Shown here piece after piece: positions 26,634-35,876 of a stretch of 64,000 bases of DNA. Location: positions 1 to 64,000 of the forward strand of contig CANKYU010000001.1 in the NCBI GenBank assembly GCA_947488295.1, read 5' to 3'. Under the pieces are notes generated by a model. The model worked only from the letters and a program-made list of their open reading frames with translations. It did not search any database and was not told where the DNA came from. The stretch comes from an uncultured Anderseniella sp. (lineage in GTDB: Bacteria; Pseudomonadota; Alphaproteobacteria; Rhizobiales; Aestuariivirgaceae). Numbering within the stretch: position 1 is the stretch's first letter; every line of letters starts with the position of its first letter. Made by a program: the position numbers and the translations under genes.

Positions 26634-27620
26634 ATGCGTTGCCTGTCGATTTTGGTCCTATTCCTGGTTTTGTCGGTATCCTCAACAGCGCATGCGTTTG
26701 ATTGCGCCAAAGCAAATACCGAAACTGAAAAACTGATCTGTTCAGACGCCACGCTGAAGCAGGCAGATGATGATCTTGGCCGGGCGTGGGGCAAGGTGCG
26801 CGAATTACTCGACGAGGCGGAGTTCAAGACGCTTCGGAAAAACCAGCGCGCCTGGCTGAAGACCCGTGATGCGCGCTGCGGTTACGGCAGTGAGGCTGAA
26901 CGGGTTGCCTGCCTGCTGCAGCAAACCGCCCAGCGGACCCTTGTTATTGCAGCGACACCGAAGACGGGGCCGGGAAGCGGTGCCACCATGGTACCGTTTG
27001 CCGAGGTGCAGGCGGGATCAAAGACGGCCTATGAGGTTGAAATCGCCGGTGTCCGGTTTGCTGCTCCCGACAGGGCCGGAGAAGTGTCATTCAACAAGGC
27101 CGTGGATGATCTGGTCAACCAGGCGCCGTTTACCGAAAAGATCGACTTCGAGACTGCCGGACAGCTCAGCTACAATCAGTCGATCACCCTGGAATATGCG
27201 GCGCCAAACCTGGTGTCGGCACTGGTGCAGACCTGGCGCTATGATGGCGGCGCCCACGGCAACTCGGTCTTTTCCGCCATCAATGTCAGCCCGCAAACCG
27301 GCGAGCTTACCTATGACAAGCTGTTTTCACCGGAGGCGAAAACTGAACTGGCAGAGGCCTGCGAAAACCGGCTTTACGGCCATGGTGCAGACGAAGCGCT
27401 CGACAAGGCGCAGCTGAAGCAGATGTTTTTCCCCGAATACGAGAAGTCCATCCTGGCGGCTGCGGGCAACCTGTCTTCCTGGACATTCAATGCGGATGGT
27501 GCCCGGGTGCATTTCTCCCCTTACGAACTGGCGCCCTATGCCGCCGGCAGCTTCGAATGCCGCCTGCCGCTGAGCCTGTTAGGTGATTTGTCCAGAGCAG
27601 GCCATCATCTGCCGCAATGA
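26634..27620 (+). CDS. Exported protein with LprI-like N-terminal and RsiV/DUF3298-like C-terminal domain
   Basis: A 328-aa exported protein (ATG 26634) with signal peptide MRCLSILVLFLVLSVSS and likely cleavage after AHA. The first mature domain FDCAKANTETEKLICSD to GSEAERVACLLQQ is the Cys-containing DUF1311/LprI module, seen in a lysozyme-inhibitor lipoprotein. The second half (about residues 110-320) has TWRYDGGAHGNSVFSAINV, TGELTYDKLFSPEA and FNADGARVHFSPYELAPYAAG, the DUF3298 pattern found in RsiV-type lysozyme-sensing proteins. Both halves are thus linked to lysozyme binding in other bacteria, so a role in resisting host or competitor muramidases is possible. The gene stands alone after sdhB. 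Confidence 0.82.
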   Translation: MRCLSILVLFLVLSVSSTAHAFDCAKANTETEKLICSDATLKQADDDLGRAWGKVRELLDEAEFKTLRKNQRAWLKTRDARCGYGSEAERVACLLQQTAQRTLVIAATPKTGPGSGATMVPFAEVQAGSKTAYEVEIAGVRFAAPDRAGEVSFNKAVDDLVNQAPFTEKIDFETAGQLSYNQSITLEYAAPNLVSALVQTWRYDGGAHGNSVFSAINVSPQTGELTYDKLFSPEAKTELAEACENRLYGHGADEALDKAQLKQMFFPEYEKSILAAAGNLSSWTFNADGARVHFSPYELAPYAAGSFECRLPLSLLGDLSRAGHHLPQ

Positions 27621-27731
27621 CGAAAACGGCCATGGTTAACTGAATGTCAATCTGGTTGCTGCAATTTTACCGAACAGGAGTTCAACGCGACTCGGGATTG
27701 ATGCAGTCAGTCAGTCAAGGACACGAAACAC

Positions 27732-28160
27732 ATGCAGAATACCGCTTTATCCGTAGATACAGCCAGTTCAACACCGCCCGTGACGGTTGCCTATCCGTCC
27801 GAGCAGTGTGAAAAAAGCCCCTATTCCAGCATTGTCGGGCGGGGCAGTATGCCGCTTCTGATTGAGGACTGCCTGCTGGCGGAAGTGCCGCGTGACCAGT
27901 TGCAGCGCGAATGGGAAGCCTGCAAGACAATTTCCGACGTGGATGCGGCCGACTATTGCCGCCGTGCGGCGGGGCGTCTGTCACGCGCGTTTGAAAGCGA
28001 AATTGCCTCGGCAGACCTGTCTGACATTGTTGCCAATGCCGCGGTGCTGTTCCTGCTCTCATTGCGCAAGAGCGGTATTGCCTCACCGGATCAGATTGGG
28101 CCTTGCGAAGTCTGCTATGACGGCACTGAAGACGGCGGTCGGGTAAGCGCGGCGGGTTAG
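27732..28160 (+). CDS. Hypothetical protein (142 aa)
   Basis: A soluble, acidic 142-aa protein with no signal peptide and no domain I recognise. AAGGA lies about 11 nt upstream of ATG. Six cysteines are spread along the chain, including the CEVCYDG pair near the C-terminus, which could bind metal. Composition looks like a real gene rather than a shadow: no overlapping better frame exists and codon use resembles neighbours. It is followed 38 bp later by the VOC gene. Confidence 0.6.
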   Translation: MQNTALSVDTASSTPPVTVAYPSEQCEKSPYSSIVGRGSMPLLIEDCLLAEVPRDQLQREWEACKTISDVDAADYCRRAAGRLSRAFESEIASADLSDIVANAAVLFLLSLRKSGIASPDQIGPCEVCYDGTEDGGRVSAAG

Positions 28161-28198
28161 TTCGCTCTTCGCGCCACGATTTGTGAATTTCTCGGCAG

Positions 28199-28639
28199 AT
28201 GACCAAAGAAACCACGCCAGCGGAACCGTTCATGGATGCTGTCGAGTTCGGGCACTCGCTCGGACCCGGCGTCGGTTTCAACCTGCTTGTCAGCGACACC
28301 TCAAGGCATCGCGACTTTGCAGTTGCGGTGCTGGGGGCGAAAGTTCTGCATCACAGCGGCGATTTTTCAGTGTTCTCGCTGAGCGGGTCGGTCTGGATGA
28401 TCCATGCCGACCACACCTACAAGACCAATGTTCTTTACGGCATTGCCACGCAGGCGCAGGGTCGCGGCGCTGGTGCCGAACTGAGAGCCTATGGCGTGAA
28501 CCCGGACCAGGCGGAGGCAGCCGCGCGTGCCGGTGGCTGGACGGTCCTTGCGGGTGCTGAAGACAAACCGCACGGGCTGCGCGAAGCGGTTATCCTTGAT
28601 GATGACGGTTATGCCTGGGTGCCTGGAGTGGCGATTTAG
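28199..28639 (+). CDS. VOC (glyoxalase/bleomycin-resistance fold) family protein
   Basis: A 146-aa protein with a single vicinal-oxygen-chelate half-pair. GVGFNLLVSDTSRHRDFAVA marks the first beta-alpha unit, and REAVILDDDGYAWVPG the last strand with the usual Asp-Gly-Tyr ending. The central GIATQAQGRGAGAELRAYGV fits VOC dimers of the DUF-like type. Metal ligands are not obvious, so it may be binding rather than catalytic. The start is uncertain; Met at 28232 (MDAVEFGHSL) is the main alternative, and no strong ribosome site helps. Confidence 0.75.
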   Translation: MTKETTPAEPFMDAVEFGHSLGPGVGFNLLVSDTSRHRDFAVAVLGAKVLHHSGDFSVFSLSGSVWMIHADHTYKTNVLYGIATQAQGRGAGAELRAYGVNPDQAEAAARAGGWTVLAGAEDKPHGLREAVILDDDGYAWVPGVAI

Positions 28640-28740
28640 GGTCGGGGCATGTGACGTGAGCGAACACGCTATTGGGCAGCTCTGAGCCCTGAGCGGTCAT
28701 TTTACTTGCGTTGCTTTCGGCAAACTCCAATAGTCAAAAA

Positions 28741-29361
28741 ATGAGGCTTCTAGGGCAGAAACACTCGATAAATGTCAGAAAAGTATTGTGGACCTGTTCC
28801 GAACTGGAATTGGCACCGCAGTGCGAAGACTGGGGCGGGAACACCCGAAAGACGACGGCTCCGGAGTTCCTCAAGCTGAATCCAAAGGGGTTGGTTCCGG
28901 TACTTGTTGATGGTGGCCTGGTGCTGTCCGAATCGAATGCAATCTGCAGGTACCTGGCAGCCAGGGAAGAAAGAACCGATCTTCTGCCGCAGCAACCGGA
29001 TTTACGAGCGGTTGTCGAGTCATGGATGGATTGGCAGTCCACTGAGCTAAACGCTGCGTGGCGAGCGGCATTCATGGGACGTGTGAGAGAGCATCCGGAT
29101 TTTCAGGACCTGGAGAATCAAGAGAGGAGCATTCACGCATGGAATTCCGCGATGTCATTGCTCGATATGCACTTGCATCAATCAGGCCCTTTTGTGTGCG
29201 GTGACAATTTTACATTGGCAGACATTGTTCTGGGCCTATCCACCAACCGGTGGGAACTCACGCCGATGCAACGCCCTTTGCTGCCGGCTGTTGACGCCTG
29301 GATGAACAGAATGTCGTCAAGACCCGGGTTCATCTCTCATTGTCGCAATGGTGTTGCATAA
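28741..29361 (+). CDS. Glutathione S-transferase family protein
   Basis: A 206-aa GST. The N-terminal thioredoxin-like domain starts MRLLGQKHSINVRKVLWTCS with a Ser in the catalytic position, then LNPKGLVPVLVDGGLVLSES, the cis-Pro and SES glutathione-binding elements. The C-terminal helical domain has the N-capping box GDNFTLADIVLG. The start at 28741 gives the normal GST opening; a TTG at 28711 would add ten poor residues. There is no clear ribosome site. Probable role: conjugation or reduction of electrophiles. Confidence 0.9.
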   Translation: MRLLGQKHSINVRKVLWTCSELELAPQCEDWGGNTRKTTAPEFLKLNPKGLVPVLVDGGLVLSESNAICRYLAAREERTDLLPQQPDLRAVVESWMDWQSTELNAAWRAAFMGRVREHPDFQDLENQERSIHAWNSAMSLLDMHLHQSGPFVCGDNFTLADIVLGLSTNRWELTPMQRPLLPAVDAWMNRMSSRPGFISHCRNGVA

Positions 29362-29491
29362 GAAGCGGTGCCTGGGAGTTCCCGATGTTACTTTTCTCGA
29401 TGTCCGCTTAGGCCGCTCAGCTGACTTTCGCCTGATTTCGACAGACAGGTTGTGAGCCTTCAAACGGCTATCAGATCTTCACATGCACGCC

Positions 29492-30085
29492 TCAGGGCGA
29501 GCCTGGCTTGAGCCAGTTGTTCTGCAGCAGCGAGTTCGTATAGCAGATCGCCTCGCCATAGACTTCCTCGATGATCGACGATGGCATCGGCCAGGGCAGG
29601 CGGACTTCGCCGCAGGCTTCATCGCCATCTGCAAAGTTCAGCTCGGCATTGTGCTTGTCAGCCAGGTGGCGCATGCGGTGGTTCGATGATCTGCACCACA
29701 AAAGCACCGAGCGGACGCCGCGGTTCTGAAGGGCCGCCACAATGCGGGCAAACAGGGCATCGCCGACGCCCTTGTCCTGCCATTCCGGCACAACGGAAAA
29801 CGCCGCTTCTGCGCGAATCGGCAAACTGTTGGCCAGCAGTTTAATCTCGCCCACACCCAGCAATTCACCGTCCACAAAGGCGCCGAACACCATATTGCCG
29901 TTCGAGAATGCCGAACGTGTGTAGATATCAAGGAAGCTGTCGTGAACCGGAGCGCCGAAGCGCAAGGCCCGCGAAGCAGGATCGAGCCGGTCGAAATGGC
30001 TTCTGAACAAGTTCTGCTCGCTGCTCCAAAGCCTGCGGATTGTAATGGCGGTTGCCTTATCCAGCACGGTGGAATGCATTGTCAT
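29492..30085 (-). CDS. GNAT-family N-acetyltransferase
   Basis: A 197-aa acetyltransferase with LRFGAPVHDSFLDIYTR, then the core strand GVGEIKLLANSLPIRAEAAF and the acetyl-CoA loop VVPEWQDKGVGDALFARIVA (Q/R-x-x-G-x-G/A-type). AGGA lies 7 nt before ATG 30085. The substrate is unknown. It is divergent from mmsA across a 253-bp region containing the paired palindromes at 30142-30187, so both genes could share control. Confidence 0.88.
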   Translation of the reverse strand: MTMHSTVLDKATAITIRRLWSSEQNLFRSHFDRLDPASRALRFGAPVHDSFLDIYTRSAFSNGNMVFGAFVDGELLGVGEIKLLANSLPIRAEAAFSVVPEWQDKGVGDALFARIVAALQNRGVRSVLLWCRSSNHRMRHLADKHNAELNFADGDEACGEVRLPWPMPSSIIEEVYGEAICYTNSLLQNNWLKPGSP

Positions 30086-30141
30086 GGTATGATCCTTTTC
30101 AGTCGCCCGTTTGAATCACTGAACTGCTGACGATAATGTAG

Positions 30142-30187
30142 TGTTGCATTGCAGCATGGAAAAGGCCGAATTGTTGCGTTGCAACAA
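30142..30187. promoter_or_regulatory. Two operator-like palindromes between the GNAT gene and mmsA
   Basis: TGTTGC-ATT-GCAGCA (30142-30156, one mismatch) and TTGTTGC-GTT-GCAACAA (30171-30187, perfect 7-3-7) have centres 30 bp apart, close to three helical turns, on the same face of the DNA. They lie 57 bp upstream of the GNAT start and about 150 bp upstream of mmsA. A dimeric repressor or activator of mmsA or of both divergent genes is a reasonable reading. Confidence 0.6.
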
Positions 30188-30338
30188 AAAGTGATAATGT
30201 GATTGCCGCAATTGTGCTGCCGTAAAATCAGGCAAACTGACGCTTGCCTAACTCTGGCGGGCTGATTAGGTTCCGCGCAGATTGAAACCACAAATTCAAG
30301 GGAGCTGTTCGCTCACAGCGGGCGGGTATGTGCAGAGT

Positions 30339-31838
30339 ATGGTCAAGGAAATCGGTCACTTCATCGGCGGCAAACTGGTTGCGGGAACATCGGGTCGGTT
30401 TGCCGATGTATTCGACCCGAACACGGGCGAAGTTCAGGCGAAGGTCGCTCTGGCCAGCGAAGCCGAGCTGAAAACGGCTGTTGCGGACGCCAAGGCGGCC
30501 CAGCCGGCGTGGGCAGCGACAAACCCGCAGCGGCGTGCCCGGGTCATGGCGAAGTTTGTCGAACTGGTGAATGCCGAAAAGGAAGAGCTGGCCCAGATGC
30601 TGTCTTCGGAACACGGCAAGACCATACCTGACAGTCATGGGGATATTCAGCGCGGCATCGAGGTTTGTGAATTTGCCACCGGCATACCGCATCTGCTGAA
30701 GGGCGAGTACACCCAGAATGCAGGTCCCGGCATCGACATTTACTCCATGCGTCAGGCGCTTGGCGTGACCGCCGGCATCACACCGTTCAATTTCCCCGCG
30801 ATGATCCCGATGTGGAAGTTCGCGCCTGCCATTGCATGCGGCAACGCATTCGTCCTGAAACCGTCCGAGCGTGATCCATCCGTGCCGATGCGGCTGGCCG
30901 AACTGATGATTGAAGCCGGACTTCCCGCAGGTATCCTGAATGTGGTCAATGGCGACAAGACCTCGGTTGATGCGATCCTTGACGACGAGGACATCCAGGC
31001 CGTCGGGTTTGTCGGCTCAACCGCGATTGCTGAATATGTCTATTCGCGCGGCTGTGCGGCCGGAAAGCGGGTCCAGTGCTTCGGCGGGGCGAAAAACCAC
31101 ATGATCATCATGCCCGATGCGGACATGGACCAGGCGGTCGATGCGCTGATCGGCGCCGGCTACGGGTCGGCCGGGGAACGCTGCATGGCCATCTCGGTCG
31201 CGGTTCCGGTCGGTGAGGAAACCGCAAACCGGCTGGTCAGCAAGCTGATGCCGCGGGTCGAGAACCTGCGCATTGGCCCGTCAACAGACCGCGAGGCGGA
31301 TTACGGCCCCGTGGTGACCGGCCAGGCGCTGGACCGGATTCGCGACTATGTCGAAGTTGGCATCAATGAAGGCGCTACACTTGCCGTGGACGGCCGTGAC
31401 TTCAAGATGCAGGGCTACGAAAACGGCTACTTCATGGGCGGTTGCCTGTTCGACAATGTGACCAAGGACATGCGCATCTACAAGGAAGAGATATTCGGTC
31501 CCGTGCTGTCGGTGGTGCGCGCCAAGACTTACGAAGAAGCACTTGATCTGCCGATGAGCCATGAATACGGCAATGGTGTTGCGATCTACACCCGCGACGG
31601 CGATGCGGCGCGTGATTTTGCCGACCGCATCAATATCGGCATGGTTGGCGTCAACGTGCCGATCCCGGTGCCGCTGGCCTATTACACGTTCGGCGGCTGG
31701 AAAAAGTCGTCATTCGGCGATCTGAACCAGCACGGCCCGGATTCAGTGCGCTTCTACACCCGCACCAAAACCGTTACCTCGCGCTGGCCGTCAGGTATCA
31801 AGGACGGGGCGGAATTTTCCATTCCAACCATGAATTAG
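30339..31838 (+). CDS. mmsA: Methylmalonate-semialdehyde dehydrogenase (CoA-acylating)
   Basis: MmsA oxidises methylmalonate semialdehyde to propionyl-CoA (and malonate semialdehyde to acetyl-CoA) in valine and myo-inositol breakdown. From ATG 30339 the protein is 499 aa, the normal length; the upstream frame to 30282 is noncoding-like. It has FIGGKLVAGTSGRFADVFDP, VTAGITPFNFPAMIPMWKF, KPSERDPSVPM, GFVGSTAIAEYVY and catalytic Cys282 in AGERCMAISV, with the ending WPSGIKDGAEFSIPTMN. Lack of the usual catalytic Glu region and GGAKNH are family-typical. Product propionyl-CoA could feed the nearby lyase-hydratase pair. Confidence 0.95.
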   Translation: MVKEIGHFIGGKLVAGTSGRFADVFDPNTGEVQAKVALASEAELKTAVADAKAAQPAWAATNPQRRARVMAKFVELVNAEKEELAQMLSSEHGKTIPDSHGDIQRGIEVCEFATGIPHLLKGEYTQNAGPGIDIYSMRQALGVTAGITPFNFPAMIPMWKFAPAIACGNAFVLKPSERDPSVPMRLAELMIEAGLPAGILNVVNGDKTSVDAILDDEDIQAVGFVGSTAIAEYVYSRGCAAGKRVQCFGGAKNHMIIMPDADMDQAVDALIGAGYGSAGERCMAISVAVPVGEETANRLVSKLMPRVENLRIGPSTDREADYGPVVTGQALDRIRDYVEVGINEGATLAVDGRDFKMQGYENGYFMGGCLFDNVTKDMRIYKEEIFGPVLSVVRAKTYEEALDLPMSHEYGNGVAIYTRDGDAARDFADRINIGMVGVNVPIPVPLAYYTFGGWKKSSFGDLNQHGPDSVRFYTRTKTVTSRWPSGIKDGAEFSIPTMN

Positions 31839-31874
31839 CGCCGACCGGCCTTGCGATTGCAGGAATACCAGGCC

Positions 31875-31898
31875 AGCCGCGGACAACAGTCTGCGGCT
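31875..31898 (+). terminator. Hairpin downstream of mmsA
   Basis: AGCCGCGGA and TCTGCGGCT pair over 9 bp with one G-T and a 6-nt loop, 37 bp after the mmsA stop. The following GTTCCGGTTT is only weakly T-rich, so it may be an inefficient terminator. Confidence 0.45.
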
Positions 31899-32048
31899 GT
31901 TCCGGTTTAAGGTTTTGTTCAGCATGATCGCAATCCGAAGCCGCCATCCCGGCGGTTGGCAGTGCTGCAGTCGACTTCGTGACGTATCGTTAACGTCCCG
32001 CGTGCGATTCTGATCGCCGGAATTACCGGGTACTGGGACGGATACGAC

Positions 32049-33269
32049 ATGGCGAACTGGGTTTTTGTGCTTGTTGCTGTAGTGGCAGCAGTGTCGATGC
32101 TGCTTGTTTTCAACTGGCGGCGGCCGGTCCGGCTGAATCGGAGCATCCTGATAAACCGGCCAGCGCAGGAGATATGGACCTCCATTGACTATCTGTCCGG
32201 CGACTTTTCATGGCAACAGCATTTCGACCACGCCGAAACCAATGATGACGGCCATGTCCGCTTGTTCTACTCGCTCAGGCGCGACGACGGCAGCAAGGTC
32301 GCCTGGGATCTGCAGTTTGAAATACTTGAACGTGAACCCGGAAAATCCATCAAGGTGCGGCGTACCGGTATCGACAGCGCACAGAAGAATGACCGGTTGC
32401 TGGAGCGTGACATTGACCTTGAACCGCAGGAAAACGGAACCAGGGTCACTTTCCGTGAAACCTGGGGGCCGCGCTCAATAACAGGATTTGCACTGGCGCA
32501 CATGGATGCCGCCTCAATGCTTGCCCGGCTCAAGAGCTGGACTGAAACCGGCAACGCCAAACCGAAGGGATCGAACGGCTGGACATCCGCCGTGATTTCC
32601 GGCGCTTCCCTGCTGGCTACGGCCGCCGCATTTTCGCTGCTGCTGGGCTGGGAAATCGGTGCCATCTTCGTCGGCCTGCTCGTTCTGCATGAACTCGGTC
32701 ACCTGATTTCGTTCCGCATGATCGGCCAGCCATGGGGCAAGATTATCTTCATTCCGTTTCTGGGCGGTGTTGCGGTGTCGCGTGTTCCCCACCTCAGACT
32801 GGCAGACGATGCGTTTTGTGCAATCATGGGGGCGGGATTATCGGTCATTGCGTTGATACCGGCCATCATGGTCAGCGTCTGGCAGGTCAGTTCACCACAA
32901 GTTGTGCAATTCGCCTATGTGATGGCGGCCATCGCCGGCGGGCTCAATCTTTTGAACCTGTTGCCGGTGTTCCCGCTTGACGGCGGGCGCGTGTTGCGCG
33001 CGGTGATGCAGTCATTCCTGCCGAAACATGTGCGTACCGCGATGTTCGCGGTGGCCGGCATCGTGGCAATCGGCGGTGTGGTTCTGCACAACCCGGTCCT
33101 GGTTGCCATTGCCGTGGTTGCGTTTTTCCAGAGTACCCGGCTGGGCCCGGCAAGGGACGACATTGCCCTGATGAAGCCATACCGGGCATCCGTCATGTGC
33201 GCGGCCTACCTGTCTCTGGTGGTGCTGCATGGCGCGGCGGCGGTCACCTACTGGCCGAGCCTCGGATGA
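32049..33269 (+). CDS. SRPBCC (START-like) domain fused to site-2 protease M50
   Basis: A 406-aa membrane protein. Residues 1-22 form an N-terminal helix. Residues about 28-165 look like an SRPBCC/START-like ligand-binding domain (RSILINRPAQEIWTSIDYLS, the WDLQFEILEREPGKSIKV strands, and the C-terminal helix ITGFALAHMDAASMLARLKS). Residues 180-370 are a site-2 protease: zinc motif HELGH (214-218) in GLLVLHELGHLISFRM, and the second-site NLLPVFPLDGGRVL (303-316) with the Asp ligand. At least five helices are present. The order suggests a cytoplasmic lipid- or small-molecule-binding domain joined to an intramembrane zinc protease. The usual partner sigma or anti-sigma factor is not nearby. I know no named family with exactly this order. 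Confidence 0.82.
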   Translation: MANWVFVLVAVVAAVSMLLVFNWRRPVRLNRSILINRPAQEIWTSIDYLSGDFSWQQHFDHAETNDDGHVRLFYSLRRDDGSKVAWDLQFEILEREPGKSIKVRRTGIDSAQKNDRLLERDIDLEPQENGTRVTFRETWGPRSITGFALAHMDAASMLARLKSWTETGNAKPKGSNGWTSAVISGASLLATAAAFSLLLGWEIGAIFVGLLVLHELGHLISFRMIGQPWGKIIFIPFLGGVAVSRVPHLRLADDAFCAIMGAGLSVIALIPAIMVSVWQVSSPQVVQFAYVMAAIAGGLNLLNLLPVFPLDGGRVLRAVMQSFLPKHVRTAMFAVAGIVAIGGVVLHNPVLVAIAVVAFFQSTRLGPARDDIALMKPYRASVMCAAYLSLVVLHGAAAVTYWPSLG

Positions 33270-33346
33270 TTTTTCCTACGCAGGGTTGAACACCTTGAGC
33301 CGGCACGTTACCAGTGGTGTGCTTTCGTAATCCACCGCGGTTGACA

Positions 33347-34483
33347 ATGCCCAGGCGACCATCCACCCGTTACAGAAACCTGATTGCAGACGACAGGCTG
33401 GAGCCGGATGCAGGTCAGCTTGCTGTCCTCAAGCGGCTGGATGCGCTGGCCCTGCAACTGGACGGTTATGGCCCGCCTGCTCCTGCAAAGGGGCTGGCAT
33501 GGCTGTTCAAACGCAAGCCTTCCGAGGCTGTGCCGCACAGTGTCTATATCTGGGGCGATGTCGGACGGGGAAAAACCCTGGTCATGGACCTGTTCCATGA
33601 TGCCATAACGCCAAGGACCAAACGCCGCATTCACTTTCATGCGTTCATGCAGGAAGTCCATCGTGATATTCACGCCTACCGCAAGGATCAGGACAAGGGA
33701 CTGATCGACGCCGATGCGGATCCCATTGCCTCCGTCGCCAGAACCATCGCTGGCGAGGCGAGCGTGCTGTGCCTGGACGAGTTTCAGGTCAAGGACATAA
33801 CCGACGCCATGATCCTGGGCCGCCTGTTCGAGGCACTGCACAAGGCCGGATGTGTCATCGTGGCGACGTCCAACATTCCACCCGATGAGCTTTATCGCAA
33901 CGGGCTGAACCGCAAACTGTTCGAGCCTTTCATCGCGTTCATCAAGTCCCGGTTCGATGTCATTCAACTGGACGGGCCGTCAGACTACAGGCTGGAAAAA
34001 CTGTCTGGTGAAGAGGTTTATTTCTGCCCGCTGGGCCCCGGTTCGCTGGCGCGTCTGAAACTGCTGTGGCGCAAGGTGACGGGCCTTGATGCCGGCGTAC
34101 CGGGCGAATTGCAGGTGCAGGGACGGGTACTGCCGGTGCCGCAGGCGGCCAGGGGAGCGGCCTGGTTCACGTTCTCCGACCTGTGCGACAAGCCGCTGGG
34201 TGCAGCCGACTATCTGGCGATCGCAGACACCTACAAGGTTGTGTTCATAGAAGGTGTGCGTGAACTGAGCGAAGCACAGGGCAATGCCGCGCGGCGTTTC
34301 ATCAATCTGATCGACACGCTCTATGACGCCCATGCACGGGTGGTGATCAGTGCCGATACCCCGCCGCAGGGCATATACCGGTACGCCGATACCCCGGTTG
34401 AGTTCGCCCGTACCGTTTCAAGGCTGACGGAAATGCAGTCTGCGCAATGGTGGCAGCAGGCCCCGGATGCAGTTGCCGGCTGA
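33347..34483 (+). CDS. zapE: Cell division ATPase ZapE (AFG1 family)
   Basis: A 378-aa P-loop ATPase of the AFG1/ZapE family, linked to Z-ring constriction under stress in E. coli and to mitochondrial protein control in eukaryotes. Walker A is WGDVGRGKTLVMD, Walker B CLDEFQVKDITDA, followed by the sensor TSNIPPDELYRNGLNR and the ending TEMQSAQWW. ATG 33347 is preferred; the frame reaches 33314. It precedes mdh by 192 bp, an arrangement conserved in Rhizobiales. Confidence 0.95.
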   Translation: MPRRPSTRYRNLIADDRLEPDAGQLAVLKRLDALALQLDGYGPPAPAKGLAWLFKRKPSEAVPHSVYIWGDVGRGKTLVMDLFHDAITPRTKRRIHFHAFMQEVHRDIHAYRKDQDKGLIDADADPIASVARTIAGEASVLCLDEFQVKDITDAMILGRLFEALHKAGCVIVATSNIPPDELYRNGLNRKLFEPFIAFIKSRFDVIQLDGPSDYRLEKLSGEEVYFCPLGPGSLARLKLLWRKVTGLDAGVPGELQVQGRVLPVPQAARGAAWFTFSDLCDKPLGAADYLAIADTYKVVFIEGVRELSEAQGNAARRFINLIDTLYDAHARVVISADTPPQGIYRYADTPVEFARTVSRLTEMQSAQWWQQAPDAVAG

Positions 34484-34657
34484 TTTTTCGCTCCATCTGG
34501 GCGTATAGACCAATTGCGGTGTGCTAGTTACTTGCGGTCAGCCCGGCTAGGGTTTAGTACACGGCCATCTTTCGCACTGGCGAACAGGTTTCTTCGCACT
34601 GCGGTCTTAATGCCGGAACATGCCGGCACGGCCGAATGCCGGGACCGGTTCGCATAA

Positions 34658-35638
<981 letters not shown>

Positions 35639-35717
35639 CGGATATCAGCGCAACGCCCGGGGCTTTTCGGCAGATGGGATGCCAAAGGGCTTTGCTGCGT
35701 TGCGTTTTCGTTGTTCA

Positions 35718-35820
35718 CTAGAGCGGCAAGGGTTCGAATGAACCCATGAAGTTGCTCTAACACTTGGAGAGCGATCAGGTTCATGATTTCGGTTGATCCA
35801 ACCAAACTCATCCTGATCTG
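35718..35820 (+). repeat. Dispersed intergenic repeat, copy B (between mdh and sucC)
   Basis: About 103 bp starting CTAGAGCGGC, containing the palindrome GGGTTCGAATGAACCC, GTTGCTCTAA, CGATCAGGTT, a GGTTGATCCAACC palindrome and ending CATCCTGATCTG. Copy A at 63421-63526 is its inverted relative, and copy C at about 56086-56150 is a shorter, more diverged one. It sits in the untranslated leader of sucC. Confidence 0.8.
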
Positions 35821-35876
35821 CAAGTGACAAACCTGATCCAGCTCACGGGCAGACACTCAAACGGGACTGAAACAAG

